From a virus: a DNA stretch of 29,682 bases. The stretch is from IMG/VR virus record IMGVR_UViG_3300047322_000589, positions 1 to 29,682 of that record, one strand, 5' to 3'. A model generated the notes under the pieces. The model ran no database searches. It saw nothing but the letters and a program-made list of their open reading frames with translations, and was not told the DNA's origin. Both the position numbers and the translations under genes were made by a program. Shown here in pieces: positions 7,850-16,900 of this stretch (position 1 is its first letter; every line of letters begins with the position of its first letter).

Positions 7850-8201
7850 ACTCGCCTCAATACAGGAGTCCTGGAACGTCTGGTTCACGGATACCTGTAA
7901 CATCGAGCGTGAGGTAATGACCGAAGGTGACTATGGTGAGGAGTCAACAGTCACAGTGGTTGCTGCAGATGTGCCATGTGGGTTGACCTCAGTAGTCCTT
8001 CCCGGCGTACAGCAGGTGATTGCCACTCGCCAGGCGAAGGTCGCTGATACCACAATCTCGTTCGCCAAGGGGACAGACATCCAGGTGGCGGACGACGTGA
8101 TCCTCACTTCCCAGAACAACCGCCGATTTGAGACGCTGTACGTTGAAGCGCCCCAAAGTTACCAGGCAGGCGAACAGGCCTACCTTCGTGAGGTGCTGTG
8201 A
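7818..8201 (+). CDS. Head closure (stopper) protein
   Basis: 127 residues from ATG 7818, or 125 from ATG 7824; neither has a strong ribosome binding site, and the start overlaps the adaptor gene by about 30 bases. The protein is mostly beta: WFTDTCNIEREV, then V-V-A-A-D-V-P-C-G-L, T-T-I-S-F-A-K-G-T-D-I, and a final R-F-E-T-L-Y-V-E strand. This is the pattern of SPP1 gp16-like head-closure proteins, with a 'conversion of the well between strands' layout D-I-Q-V-A-D-D-V-I. It follows the adaptor, as expected. It ends with a TGATG overlap onto the next small gene. Confidence 0.72.
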   Translation: MKMSQTPTPTELASIQESWNVWFTDTCNIEREVMTEGDYGEESTVTVVAADVPCGLTSVVLPGVQQVIATRQAKVADTTISFAKGTDIQVADDVILTSQNNRRFETLYVEAPQSYQAGEQAYLREVL

Positions 8202-8362
8202 TGTTCAGGAAGTTGTTCAATATGGTGGTAGAACCCATTGACGAGAACGACGTGCTGATTCCAGAGGATCTTTCTGAGATTCCACTGGATGAGTACGATG
8301 GGCATGACGTGGGGGACGTTCCTAACGTACCGCCGGAGGCACCAAATGGCAGTCAGGCGTAA
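8201..8362 (+). CDS. Small acidic protein of 53 residues
   Basis: A short gene starting at ATG 8201 (TGATG overlap with the previous stop) and stopping at TAA 8360-8362. GAGGTG lies five bases before the start. The protein begins MFRKLFNMVVEP and then becomes very acidic (DENDVLIPEDLSEIPLDEYD), ending in a Pro/Val-rich tail. It fills an otherwise empty gap of about 140 bases between the head-closure gene and the peptidoglycan hydrolase, and overlaps the latter by 17 bases. The start context, gap filling and coding-like composition support a real gene. I recognise no family. Confidence 0.6.
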   Translation: MFRKLFNMVVEPIDENDVLIPEDLSEIPLDEYDGHDVGDVPNVPPEAPNGSQA

Positions 8363-9059
8363 CCCAGTCCTCATACCAGGACGTGCTCCCCTCAAGCGTG
8401 GCATGGAGGGCGCAGACGTGTTTGCCGTGCAGCGTGCCCTCAAGGTTGCGAAGTGCCGCAAACGTAAGGCGTCACGCCACTACGGGATCAGGTGCGTCAA
8501 CAACGTCAAGAAGTTCCAGCGAGGTCACCACCTCAAGGCGACTGGACGCGTCAACCAGAACACCCTTGACAAACTGGCGAAGTACTTTGACGGGTACGGG
8601 ATGTACCTTTTCGCGCAGCAGCGGAAGCGAACGAAGCAGGCGACCGGAGTTTCTCAGTCGGTGAAGACGGCATTCTTCCTCCTGGCACATAAAGACGAGA
8701 CGTTCTACTCCCAGGATGCAGGACTACGGATGCGCTGCATCACAGAGAAGATGTACCCTCCAAAGGTACCACGTTACCTTGACTGCTCCTCTGCTTGCAC
8801 ATGGTACCGATTCGTCGCACACCTGTCAGACCCAAATGGGTTCAACTACGCAGGATGGGGATACACAGGTACCATGCTGCAGCATGGAACCCGCGTGACG
8901 ACTCCGCAGGCAGGAGACATGACCTTCTACCAGAATCCAGATCACGTGGCAATCGAGGTTGGCAAGGGGTACGTGATCTCTGATGGGTCAACGTCGGGCC
9001 CCCACTACCTGCAGCGCAACTACCGTCCTGTCTACCAGACACGAAGGTACCCCAACTAA
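8346..9059 (+). CDS. Peptidoglycan hydrolase (PG-binding + NlpC/P60-like)
   Basis: 237 residues from ATG 8346, chosen because GGAGG lies six bases before it. Residues 14-80 form a peptidoglycan-binding type 1 domain (PLKRGMEGADVFAVQRAL, then the second repeat around VNNVKKFQRGHHLKATGRV and NQNTLDKL). The C-terminal half is a cysteine peptidase of NlpC/P60 type: Asp146-Cys147-Ser-Ser gives the nucleophile and PDHVAIEVG places the histidine at 200, with QAGDMTF before it. It should cut peptide bonds in the host cell wall. It lies inside the head-tail connector module, not in the lysis module, so it may be either the endolysin or a virion-bound lysin used at entry. Confidence 0.83.
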   Translation: MAVRRNPVLIPGRAPLKRGMEGADVFAVQRALKVAKCRKRKASRHYGIRCVNNVKKFQRGHHLKATGRVNQNTLDKLAKYFDGYGMYLFAQQRKRTKQATGVSQSVKTAFFLLAHKDETFYSQDAGLRMRCITEKMYPPKVPRYLDCSSACTWYRFVAHLSDPNGFNYAGWGYTGTMLQHGTRVTTPQAGDMTFYQNPDHVAIEVGKGYVISDGSTSGPHYLQRNYRPVYQTRRYPN

Positions 9060-9427
9060 TGGCAAAGACAGAGACAGAGGTTGTCTACAACCACTTTCCT
9101 GAGTTAGTGTATCGCGTCGAGTCAGGCAAGCGGGTTGCCCTGATGAAGGTGGTCAATGCCATGGCGAAGGATGCCCAGTCACGCCTGCACCCAGGATCGT
9201 TCGGATACAAAACTGGTAAGGCCCGTGCTTCGATCAAGGCAGTGAGCATCGTCGCAGGTCACGAGGCACAGTTGCAAGGTGGAGGGGACACGGCGCCTTG
9301 GTTCCCGTATAATGAGTTCGGAACGAGGTACCGTGCTGCTGCGCCTGCTTTGGTGCCAGCGTATGAGGCACATAAGGACGAGTTCCCCAAGGACATGTTC
9401 GATCTAATCAATGCTCCTTTCATCTAA
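9059..9427 (+). CDS. Neck/tail completion protein (HK97 gp10-like)
   Basis: 122 residues starting in a TAATG overlap with the hydrolase gene. The helical N-terminal half (VVNAMAKDAQSRLHPG) is followed by KTGKARASIKAV and a beta part ending in PYNEFGTRY, then a short C-terminal helix with P-A-L-V-P-A. The 'TG-L-RxSI ... Y-x-E-F-G-T' arrangement is the signature of the HK97 gp10-like family of head-tail joining proteins. It stands before the tail terminator, as this family usually does. The call is from recalled family pattern plus position. Confidence 0.8.
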   Translation: MAKTETEVVYNHFPELVYRVESGKRVALMKVVNAMAKDAQSRLHPGSFGYKTGKARASIKAVSIVAGHEAQLQGGGDTAPWFPYNEFGTRYRAAAPALVPAYEAHKDEFPKDMFDLINAPFI

Positions 9428-9843
9428 TGGCAGCAGAAGAACTAGAAATGGGAAGATGGATCCGGTCAGTCATAATGGGAGACGCGACCTTGATGTCCCT
9501 TGTGTCTGGGGCATACTCAGAGATCATCCCGAACGACAAACCACTTCCTGCCTGCAGGTACGACTTCATCTCTGGGACCGACTTGATCGTGACAGATGGT
9601 GTACGGATCATGACTACCTCGATCTACCGAATCGTCGTCACGAACAAGGGTGCCTCTCCTGCGCCAATCGTCGCCGCTGTCTCACGCATGGACGACCTGT
9701 TCAAGCGCGCTGTGGGCACCACACCCATCGTAGAGATCCTGTCTTGCGTACGGCAGGAACCATTCCGCTTTACCGAAGAGCAGAACCAGGAAGTGTTTAC
9801 TCACGCCGGAGGCCTCTACAAGTTGCAGGCCCAAGTAATCTAG
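9427..9843 (+). CDS. Tail terminator protein
   Basis: 138 residues, joined to the previous gene by a TAATG overlap. It starts with a helix (GRWIRSVIMGDATLMSLV) and continues with a mixed alpha/beta pattern: CRYDFISGTDLIV, SIYRIVVTNKG, a helix around VAAVSRMDDLFKRAV and a terminal strand pair (VRQEPFRFTEEQ, LYKLQAQV). This matches DUF3168/gpU-type tail terminators, which cap the tail tube and join it to the head. It lies directly before the tail tube gene, separated by nine bases holding a GGAGG ribosome binding site. Confidence 0.78.
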   Translation: MAAEELEMGRWIRSVIMGDATLMSLVSGAYSEIIPNDKPLPACRYDFISGTDLIVTDGVRIMTTSIYRIVVTNKGASPAPIVAAVSRMDDLFKRAVGTTPIVEILSCVRQEPFRFTEEQNQEVFTHAGGLYKLQAQVI

Positions 9844-9852
9844 GAGGGAACA

Positions 9853-10836
9853 ATGCCTGAACGCAGTTCCATCTTGCAGGGCGTGCAGATCGGTGTCGAG
9901 TCGACTCCGGGAACTGCAGTTGCTGCAACAAAGCATCTCCTGGACACTACCATTGAGATGGGTGTCCAGGTTGATATGCACAGGTACCGCCCAGTGGGGC
10001 AGAAGTACGCCTCATCGCTGGTGGTCGGCAAGGAGTGGTCGCAAGGTGCTGTGTCGGGCGCCTTGTCCTACACGGACCTTGTCTACCTGCTCAACTCGCT
10101 TCTCACCACAGGCGTCATCACGCAGTTAGGTGGTACGACTGCTTACTCGCACGTCTTCACACCAGCAGCACGTGCAGTAGATACTCCCAAGACGTACACC
10201 ATTGAGTTTGGTGGATCTGTCAGGGCGGCAAAGTTTGCCTATGCCCTTATGACTGACTTCGCCATCGTTGTCAACCGCTCTGAGGCATCCATCACAGGCA
10301 CCTTCATGGGGCAGGCAATCACGGACGGCATCGTCTTGACTGGTGCTGTTCCTGACCTTGAAGAGAAGCCAGTCATCCCCAACACCATCGACGTCTTCAT
10401 GGACCCGACGTCCGCTGCTCTTGGGACCACGAAACTCACGCGACTGCTTGCCTTCGGGTTGACAATCGGATCACGGTACAATCCTGTCTGGGTTGTCAAC
10501 TCAGCACAGCAGGCCTACGTCTCACACGTCGAAGTGGAACCGACAGTGCAGTTTACCTTCATGGTTGAGGCAGACACACAGGGCATGACGCCGCTTGCTT
10601 CGCTGCGTACTGGTACATCCCAGTTCGTGCGTCTCAAGGCAACGTCGGTAGATCTTGCTGGCGTCGGCAATCCCTACTCTGTACAGTTCGATCTTGCGGG
10701 GAAGGTATCTGCGTTGTCCAACTTCCAAGATTCAGATGGTGTGTACGCAATCGAGTACACCTGGGACGTTGTCTATGACGCAACCTGGGGAAATGCTCTC
10801 CTGGCAACCATTATCAACAAGTTGGTCACTCTTTAG
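9853..10836 (+). CDS. Major tail (tube) protein
   Basis: 327 residues, ATG start with GGAGG upstream. The sequence is beta-rich throughout, with the tube-protein opening LQGVQIGVESTPGTAVAAT, which is widespread in actinophage tail tube proteins. Later parts show GALSYTDLVYLL, TYTIEFGG, and a repeat of the same fold in the second half (VQFTFMVEADTQG, FVRLKATSV). The length fits a tube subunit with two tandem tube domains or one plus an extra domain. It precedes the tail assembly chaperones and tape measure in the expected order. Confidence 0.9.
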   Translation: MPERSSILQGVQIGVESTPGTAVAATKHLLDTTIEMGVQVDMHRYRPVGQKYASSLVVGKEWSQGAVSGALSYTDLVYLLNSLLTTGVITQLGGTTAYSHVFTPAARAVDTPKTYTIEFGGSVRAAKFAYALMTDFAIVVNRSEASITGTFMGQAITDGIVLTGAVPDLEEKPVIPNTIDVFMDPTSAALGTTKLTRLLAFGLTIGSRYNPVWVVNSAQQAYVSHVEVEPTVQFTFMVEADTQGMTPLASLRTGTSQFVRLKATSVDLAGVGNPYSVQFDLAGKVSALSNFQDSDGVYAIEYTWDVVYDATWGNALLATIINKLVTL

Positions 10837-10844
10837 GAGGCATA

Positions 10845-11225
10845 GTGCCAAAAGGAAAACCAGAATCAGATGTTGGCGGTTGGGGGTCTTGCCCCGTATG
10901 CGGTGGTGAGGTTACAGAAAACTACGACGCATACCTGGCACATGTGCAGCAGGTCAACGATGACAACCCAGACATTCCAGTAGGTATGGACGTCACGTCC
11001 GGGATCACCGTGCCTGCAGATCCACCGTCAGGAGGCGTTGGTGTGTGCTCGAACTGCGGATCGGCAGTTGGCGCGTTGGGTAGCGAGGACGCTGCGCTGA
11101 CTGAGCCGCCCGCTGCTGTGCAGGCACCCGTCGAGTCACCCGAACATATGGATGCCCAGTCAGGACCCGCGGAGATGACCGTACACGAGGTAGTACCAGA
11201 CGACACGCCCGCACCCGTCGCGTGA
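10845..11225 (+). CDS. Zinc-ribbon protein between tail tube and chaperones
   Basis: 126 residues, GTG start with AGGAGG four bases before it. Two CxxC pairs are visible, CPVC at about residues 16-19 and CSNC at about residues 68-71, which together could bind one zinc ion. Between them is a helix with YDAYLAHVQQ. The last 50 residues are Pro/Ala/Glu-rich and probably disordered. I do not recognise a named family. Its place between the tail tube and the chaperones suggests a role in tail assembly, but this is inference. Confidence 0.65.
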   Translation: MPKGKPESDVGGWGSCPVCGGEVTENYDAYLAHVQQVNDDNPDIPVGMDVTSGITVPADPPSGGVGVCSNCGSAVGALGSEDAALTEPPAAVQAPVESPEHMDAQSGPAEMTVHEVVPDDTPAPVA

Positions 11226-11263
11226 TACGATCTGCAGGGTAACCAAACCCCTAGGAGGGGACT

Positions 11264-11683
11264 ATGCCACTGCAGATCAGCGACCTGGGGAAGGAACGGA
11301 AGACCTTCATCTGGGAGTACCTTGGTGAGGAAATCGAGGTCACGTACAACGTCTACAAGTTTACACCAGAGATGGAGGCGGAAATCAACTCTGGTGGAAA
11401 CATGGACGAGCGCGTGTCTCAGATTCTGGTTGAGAACCTGCTCATCATCCTGCTCGATTGGGATGTGATGGACGGTGAGAACAAGGTACCTCTTGAGTAC
11501 GACGCCTTTATGGCACTACCCACTCGTCTGATTGCCGACCTGATGATGGCGATTGGCGAGGATGCAGGTGGTGACGCAGAGCAGGGAAAACGCTCCGGCG
11601 GGCGGTCGCAACCAAATCGGGCCTCCCGCCGAGCATCGCGGATTGGTACCGACTCATCCAAGCGAGTAGGTTCCTTCGAGTAG
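11264..11683 (+). CDS. Tail assembly chaperone, short form (G-like)
   Basis: 139 residues read without frameshift. The conserved N-terminal part (LGKERKTFIWEYLGEEIEV, TYNVYKFTPEMEAE, then a helix ending in PLEYDAFMALPTRLIADLMMAI) is the usual first chaperone of siphoviruses, which binds the tape measure. After residue 109 the zero-frame tail (R-S-G-G-R-S-Q-P) is basic and low-complexity, as is common where the frameshift has been missed. The ribosome binding site AGGAGG at 11253-11258 lies in a short CCCCT/AGGGG hairpin (11248-11260), which might tune its translation. Confidence 0.87.
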   Translation: MPLQISDLGKERKTFIWEYLGEEIEVTYNVYKFTPEMEAEINSGGNMDERVSQILVENLLIILLDWDVMDGENKVPLEYDAFMALPTRLIADLMMAIGEDAGGDAEQGKRSGGRSQPNRASRRASRIGTDSSKRVGSFE

Positions 11684-11790
11684 AACCATGGGAACTGGCA
11701 CAACGACCTATTGTCTGGCGCGACTGGGCCTTGCAGATCATGGAGGCAGAAAACCACGCGCAAGAAGTGGAGATGCAAAGAAGTAAATGA
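11264..11790 (+). CDS. Tail assembly chaperone, -1 frameshift product (GT-like)
   Basis: The long form is made when ribosomes slip back one base on GGGAAAA at 11584-11590. Zero frame reads CAG GGA AAA CGC; after the slip the next codon is ACG at 11590. The product has 109 residues from the short form plus 66 new ones, 175 in total, ending at TGA 11788-11790. The new part reads AVATKSGLPPSIADWYRLIQ and later WELAQRPIVWRDWALQIME, a typical second-chaperone (T-like) sequence of actinophages. It has no start of its own. Its stop overlaps the tape measure start (ATGA). The slippery heptamer fits the X XXY YYZ rule exactly. Confidence 0.85.
11584..11590 (+). other. Programmed -1 ribosomal frameshift site GGGAAAA
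   Basis: The heptamer G GGA AAA stands in the right register of the first chaperone frame (X XXY YYZ). It connects the zero frame to the open -1 frame that encodes the conserved T-like part. The short-form stop lies about 90 bases further on. No pseudoknot was worked out downstream, although the following bases are GC-rich. Confidence 0.85.
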
Positions 11791-13967
11791 GTACCCAGAT
11801 TGCACTCCTGGTTGCAAGGGTCGTAGCAGACACCTCGCAGTTCGACAAGAAGATGCTTACCACCAACCGCATCATGGGCGGTGTAGGTAAAGCAGGTCTT
11901 CTGATGGCAGGCGGAGTCGCTGCTGGTATTGGCCTTGCTGTGCATGAAGCAGGCAACTTCCAGGAGTCGATGAACGTCCTGCAGGCAATCACGCACGGCA
12001 CCACAGGGCAGATGAACGCGATGCGGAAGGAAGCAATCGCCCTTGGTGCTGATCTGAAACTGCCGAACACGTCTGCTCAGGATGCTGCCGACACATTAGG
12101 TGAACTCGCAAAAGGTGGGTTCTCAGTCAAGCAGGCAATGGAGGCGGCACGTGGTACGATCCAACTTGCAACTGCTGCTCAGATAAGTAACGCAGATGCT
12201 GCCAAGATTGAAGCGAATGCCCTCTTCGCTTTCCATCTCAGGGCAACCAACGCAGCACACGTGGCAGACATGCTTGCGAATGCTGCGAACGCCTCAACTG
12301 GTGACATTAGCGATATGGCGCTTGCCGTTCAGCAGGCAGGTGGTGTGTTCGCAGGAGCAGGACAGCACCTTGACACGCTGACGACAGCAGTTGCTTTGCT
12401 GGCGAACAACGGGGTCAAGGGCGAGGTAGCAGGTACTGCTCTAAAGCAGTCAATGTTGCAACTTGCTGTCCCCACAAAGGCAGCAACTGCAGAGATGCAC
12501 AAGTTGGGTCTCAAGGTAGCAGACGCCCATGGAAACTTCCTCCCCTTCAGAAGCATCGTCGGGCAGTTGGCAGACGAGACGAAGAACATGGGAACCCAGA
12601 CGAGGGAAGCAGCGCTCAAGATCCTGTTCGGTTCCTCTGGTGTCAAGGTGATGAACGGGTTGATCCGCGGAGGACTGCCTGCGTGGGATGCTATGCACAA
12701 GAAGATCGAGCGTGCAGGATCAGCGCAGGCGATAGCACAGGCACACACGAAAGGACTCAATGGTGCCTGGCAGGGGTTCATCTCGACGCTGCAGACAACT
12801 GCCATCCAAATCGGTACGCTGTTCCTGCCAATGTTCACCAAGATGTTCAAGGAAATGTCCACCTTCATGGCGTTCCTCGGCAAGCACAACACCACGATGA
12901 AGACGTTGGCGATTACTATCTTCAGTATTGGTACTGCAATGGTTCTCCTCACTGGGATCTACAAGATCTACATGACTGCGACGAAACTTATTGAGTTCTA
13001 CCAGATGTTGTTCTCAAAGTCGCTGATCGTTACCAGGATCCAACTAATGGCGCTTGCTGTCTGGACGCGGATCGTCACGGCGGCTCAGTGGTTGCTGAAT
13101 ATCGCAATGGATGCTAACCCTATAATGCTGGTTGTGATTGCCTTGATTGCTATTGGGGTTGCTCTTTATGAGGCGTACAAGCATAGCGCCACATTCCGGG
13201 AGATCATCAACTCCTTGTGGGGCGATCTCAAGGACTTCGCATCCTGGGTGGGTAATGTCTTCACCAAGTTGATCCCTCGCGCCTTCCATTACGTTGTCGC
13301 CTGGTTGAAGGCAAACTGGGTGAACGTGGTTCTGTTCTTGGTTGGAGGTCCTTTCCTTGTACTCGCCAAGAAGGCAATCGACGCGTTCGGGTTGGTAGGT
13401 AAAATCAAGAGTGCCTTCAACACCATTGTCTCGAATATCAAGTCCTGGGCGAGCGCAGTCGTCAACTTCTTGTCCTCGTTGCCAGATCGCTTCGCAAACT
13501 GGGGATCGAAGATGGGCGGTAAACTTGCCAGCGCAATCATCGCAGGAGTGAGAGGCATAGGATCGACGTTGGTAGGCATAATCAAAGGTGCCATCAACTC
13601 AGTCATCAACGTCTGGAACGGGTTGCGGATACCAGGTTTCTCGTACGGCATTCACAAAGGTCCCCTCGACTTCTCAGTAGGCATCCCCGCGATCAACCTG
13701 CCAGACATTCCTCACGTTGCATCTGGTGGATTCGTGTCTGGACCCACGCTTGCAATCGTTGGCGACAACAGGGGTGGCACAGAAGCAATCGTGCCACTTC
13801 CTGAGCGTGCAGACATGCTGCATGGTGGAAGTGGCGTGACGATCAACCTAACGGTGAATGGGTCTGTGATTACAGAGCGTGACCTTGAGGAGAAACTGCT
13901 CGACGTGCTGACCACCTACGGGCGCCGTAATGGTCGTGTGCGCCTGGCAACCGCGTCCTCCATCTAG
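11787..13967 (+). CDS. Tail tape measure protein
   Basis: 726 residues, start overlapping the chaperone stop. Residues about 50-260 show the TP901 tape measure core (NFQESMNVLQAITHG, TLGELAKGGFSVKQAMEAA, ANALFAFHLR, TAVALLANNGVKGEVAGTALKQ). Hydrophobic segments follow at about 370-395 (LAITIFSIGTAMVLLTG) and 435-462 (NPIMLVVIALIAIGVALY), expected for the part that enters the host membrane. The C-terminus is Gly/Ser-rich and ends with IVPLPERAD and a T-I-N-L-T-V-N strand. By the usual rule of about 0.15 nm per residue the tail would be near 110 nm. No muralytic domain is visible in it. Confidence 0.95.
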   Translation: MSTQIALLVARVVADTSQFDKKMLTTNRIMGGVGKAGLLMAGGVAAGIGLAVHEAGNFQESMNVLQAITHGTTGQMNAMRKEAIALGADLKLPNTSAQDAADTLGELAKGGFSVKQAMEAARGTIQLATAAQISNADAAKIEANALFAFHLRATNAAHVADMLANAANASTGDISDMALAVQQAGGVFAGAGQHLDTLTTAVALLANNGVKGEVAGTALKQSMLQLAVPTKAATAEMHKLGLKVADAHGNFLPFRSIVGQLADETKNMGTQTREAALKILFGSSGVKVMNGLIRGGLPAWDAMHKKIERAGSAQAIAQAHTKGLNGAWQGFISTLQTTAIQIGTLFLPMFTKMFKEMSTFMAFLGKHNTTMKTLAITIFSIGTAMVLLTGIYKIYMTATKLIEFYQMLFSKSLIVTRIQLMALAVWTRIVTAAQWLLNIAMDANPIMLVVIALIAIGVALYEAYKHSATFREIINSLWGDLKDFASWVGNVFTKLIPRAFHYVVAWLKANWVNVVLFLVGGPFLVLAKKAIDAFGLVGKIKSAFNTIVSNIKSWASAVVNFLSSLPDRFANWGSKMGGKLASAIIAGVRGIGSTLVGIIKGAINSVINVWNGLRIPGFSYGIHKGPLDFSVGIPAINLPDIPHVASGGFVSGPTLAIVGDNRGGTEAIVPLPERADMLHGGSGVTINLTVNGSVITERDLEEKLLDVLTTYGRRNGRVRLATASSI

Positions 13968-16900
13968 TGTCAGGCACTTTCGTTGCAGATCGGGGTTCGG
14001 GGTCGGTTGACTCCACCTTCGCGCTCACCTGGACGGTAGTCACAGTAGGCGCAGTTGCTGCTGGCGACAAGGCGATCCTTGCGATTCGTTCTGGGTCCTT
14101 CAACACGGTGCAATCTGTTTCTGGCGGAGGCGTCACGTGGACGATAGATGCGCGTGCTGCTAACACAGGATCAAACGGTGGATCTGTAACCGTGATCTCC
14201 GCTGACTGTCCTGCAGGCCTGGCGAACGGCACGACCCTCACAATCGTTGACGTTGCTGGTGGAGACGTCTTTGATAAGCGAAGATGGGGATTGTCTGAGT
14301 TTGCAGGCCTGGCATTGGGATCTCCTGCGTCAAACAAGATCGCAACCGCCTTCGGCACGACGAACCTGGCGAATGCTGGCACAATCGCAGGCGCATCACT
14401 GGTAGGAGATATCGGATTCGCGGCGGTGTCGTTCCCTGCAAACTCTGTTGCTGCGGATCACACTCCAACGAACTCAAGGACCAAAATCCACACGGTGTCA
14501 TCTGCCTCTGGTTCCTTGTGGGACAACTACGGCATCCTGCCTTCGGGTTCTCCGAACGGAGGCGAATCGACATCCTTGGGTGCTGCTAACTGGGCAGCAG
14601 TATTCATTGCCTACCCACAAGCAGTGGTCGTCACGCCAGGATTTTCAGGAACACACTCTCCTGCTACTCCTTACGTCGTGACGGAGATTGCCTTCGCTAC
14701 AGGTCCGGCAGATCTTACTCCTACGTGGTCAGATGTGTCACAGTACGTCCAGGAGATCCACTCGAAGTATGGTCGCTCTAACCCTCTTGAGGACATTGAC
14801 GCGGGATCATGCTCCTACGTCCTTGACAACCGTGACCGCAGGTTTGAACCGCTGTATGCTGCTGGGCCTTATTACCCGAACGTGAAACCTCTCAAGCGCA
14901 TCAGGTCCTACGCGCTCGAGAACCCACTCACGCATCCTGACTTCGAGGATCCAACGACTCTCACTTACTGGACGCGCTACCAAGGTGATGGTGCGCTGTC
15001 ACGTCCTGCGTTTGGGTTGGCACCTGCTCCCAAGTTCGGTGACAACAAGATGGCAGTAGACATTGGTACAGGCCCAGGAAGCACATGGTCAGGTATTACG
15101 CAGACAGGTGCTGTGTTCCAGAAGATGCCAGTGACAGGTGAGTACGTTGGGATCTCTATCTACTGCTGGGCGTCGAAGGCAGGATTCGTGACGCTCACGC
15201 TGATGGATCAGGCAGGTGGCACGATTGCCTCGACAACCTACACACTGATTGCAAACCAGTGGAATCGGATCACAACCTATGGTCCTGTCGTTGGGACACC
15301 AACCTCCTACACCTTTATCGCGCAACCCGCGAACGGAGGTGCTGCCTGGGCAGCGCATGACAACGTCTACTTTGACGGCGCAGGCATACATCACTTCCAC
15401 ACCTCGAACTCGAACTTCGTGCCTCAGACGCCAGCAGCATTCGATCAGGTAGCGCCGTACTCCAAGACGATCTACGTCTTCGACGGGTTCATCGAAGGGT
15501 GGCCACAGGACTGGCAAGGTGGGATGCAGGCAGATTGCCTTGTCACGGCAGTTGACGGGTTCAAACCTATGTCCCCCATGCAGGTGGTACAGGGCAACTA
15601 TGATCTGGTAGTGATGAATGATCTGCCGACGTGGTACTTCCGCTTGGGTGAGGCCTTCACGACGCAGGCAGCGCAAAATGTGGTTGCCTCTGGGATCCAG
15701 GATGGGGTGTATTCACTTAGCGGCGGGTCCCCCATCCTGGGACAACCTGACTCTGCCATCATCGGTGACTACGACACTGCTGCTAAGTTCACCTCGACCT
15801 TTGGCAGTGCCGCAGGAGACATGCATAAGACGGTGGTGAAGATTCCCACTCGCCAGTTCGCCCTCGAGATGCTGTGCAAGTTCGACACGGTCCTGCCTGG
15901 GCAGTCGCCAGACAACAACGGGGATCAGTACGTTATGTGGTCCCACGGTGACAACACTGGCGGATACGGGTCGATCATCAACTTAGGATGGAACTACTTC
16001 ACAGTAGGTGGCGGTGTCCCATATCAAGGGATGCATCCCTACATTGAGTTCTTCTACGGAAACAACTGGAACATCAATAGGTACTACATCCTCAACTCTG
16101 CAGGCACAGCAGCATACTGGACATCATGGCACCTGATCTCGTTGTACTGGGATGGATTAGGGCAGGACGGCAACGGGGGAATGCCGCAGGTATGGGTGGA
16201 TGGTGTTCGCGTTGATCTGACTCTTGCTGCGAATGCTACCTACTCAGCAAACTGCAATGTGCGTGCTGGTAACTCAGCAAAAATCTCTCGTCCCTACCTT
16301 GGCAAGTTGACCCAGTCAGGTATCTCACGCACCATGTACCTTGGTAACGACTACACTGCTCTTTCTGGTGTGAGAAACGTGACGATTGACGAGTTCGCCT
16401 ACTGGGTTGATCTGATTCCAACCGCAGGATTCGCTGCACGCCACTTTGCTGCTCTGGGATACGGTGCACCAGTTGAAGATTCAGGTGCTCGCGTTGGACA
16501 CATCCTTGACCAGGCATCGTTGCCAGTGTCTGGGTTGAATCCTTGGCCAGCGTCACGCCGTCAAATCGACACTGGCATCTCACAGGTGATTGGGTGGCGA
16601 TGGAATGAAGAGAAGTTGGTTGACCTGATAAAGCAAGACACGAAATCAGAAGGTGGCACGTTCTACTTCGCTCCGTCAGGTAAGGCAGTGTTCTATAACC
16701 GGTGGCATACGATCCAGTATCCCTATTCGACGCCAAAGGGATTGCTGTCCGATCAACCGATTCCTGCGAATCAGTTGGCACCATTCGAGGATGTGGGATC
16801 AGGAGGTGTTGACTTCGATGACACAGATATCTACAACGACATCTCCACCTCAAGATATTCCGCAGGATACGGCGACGCGTCAGGACAGCAGTCAGTGTTC

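Noticed and set aside
11248-11260. CCCCT/AGGGG hairpin covering the ribosome binding site of the tail chaperone
   Set aside because: A five-base stem with a three-base loop can arise by chance from a G-rich ribosome binding site. It is mentioned under the gene but not claimed as a regulator.
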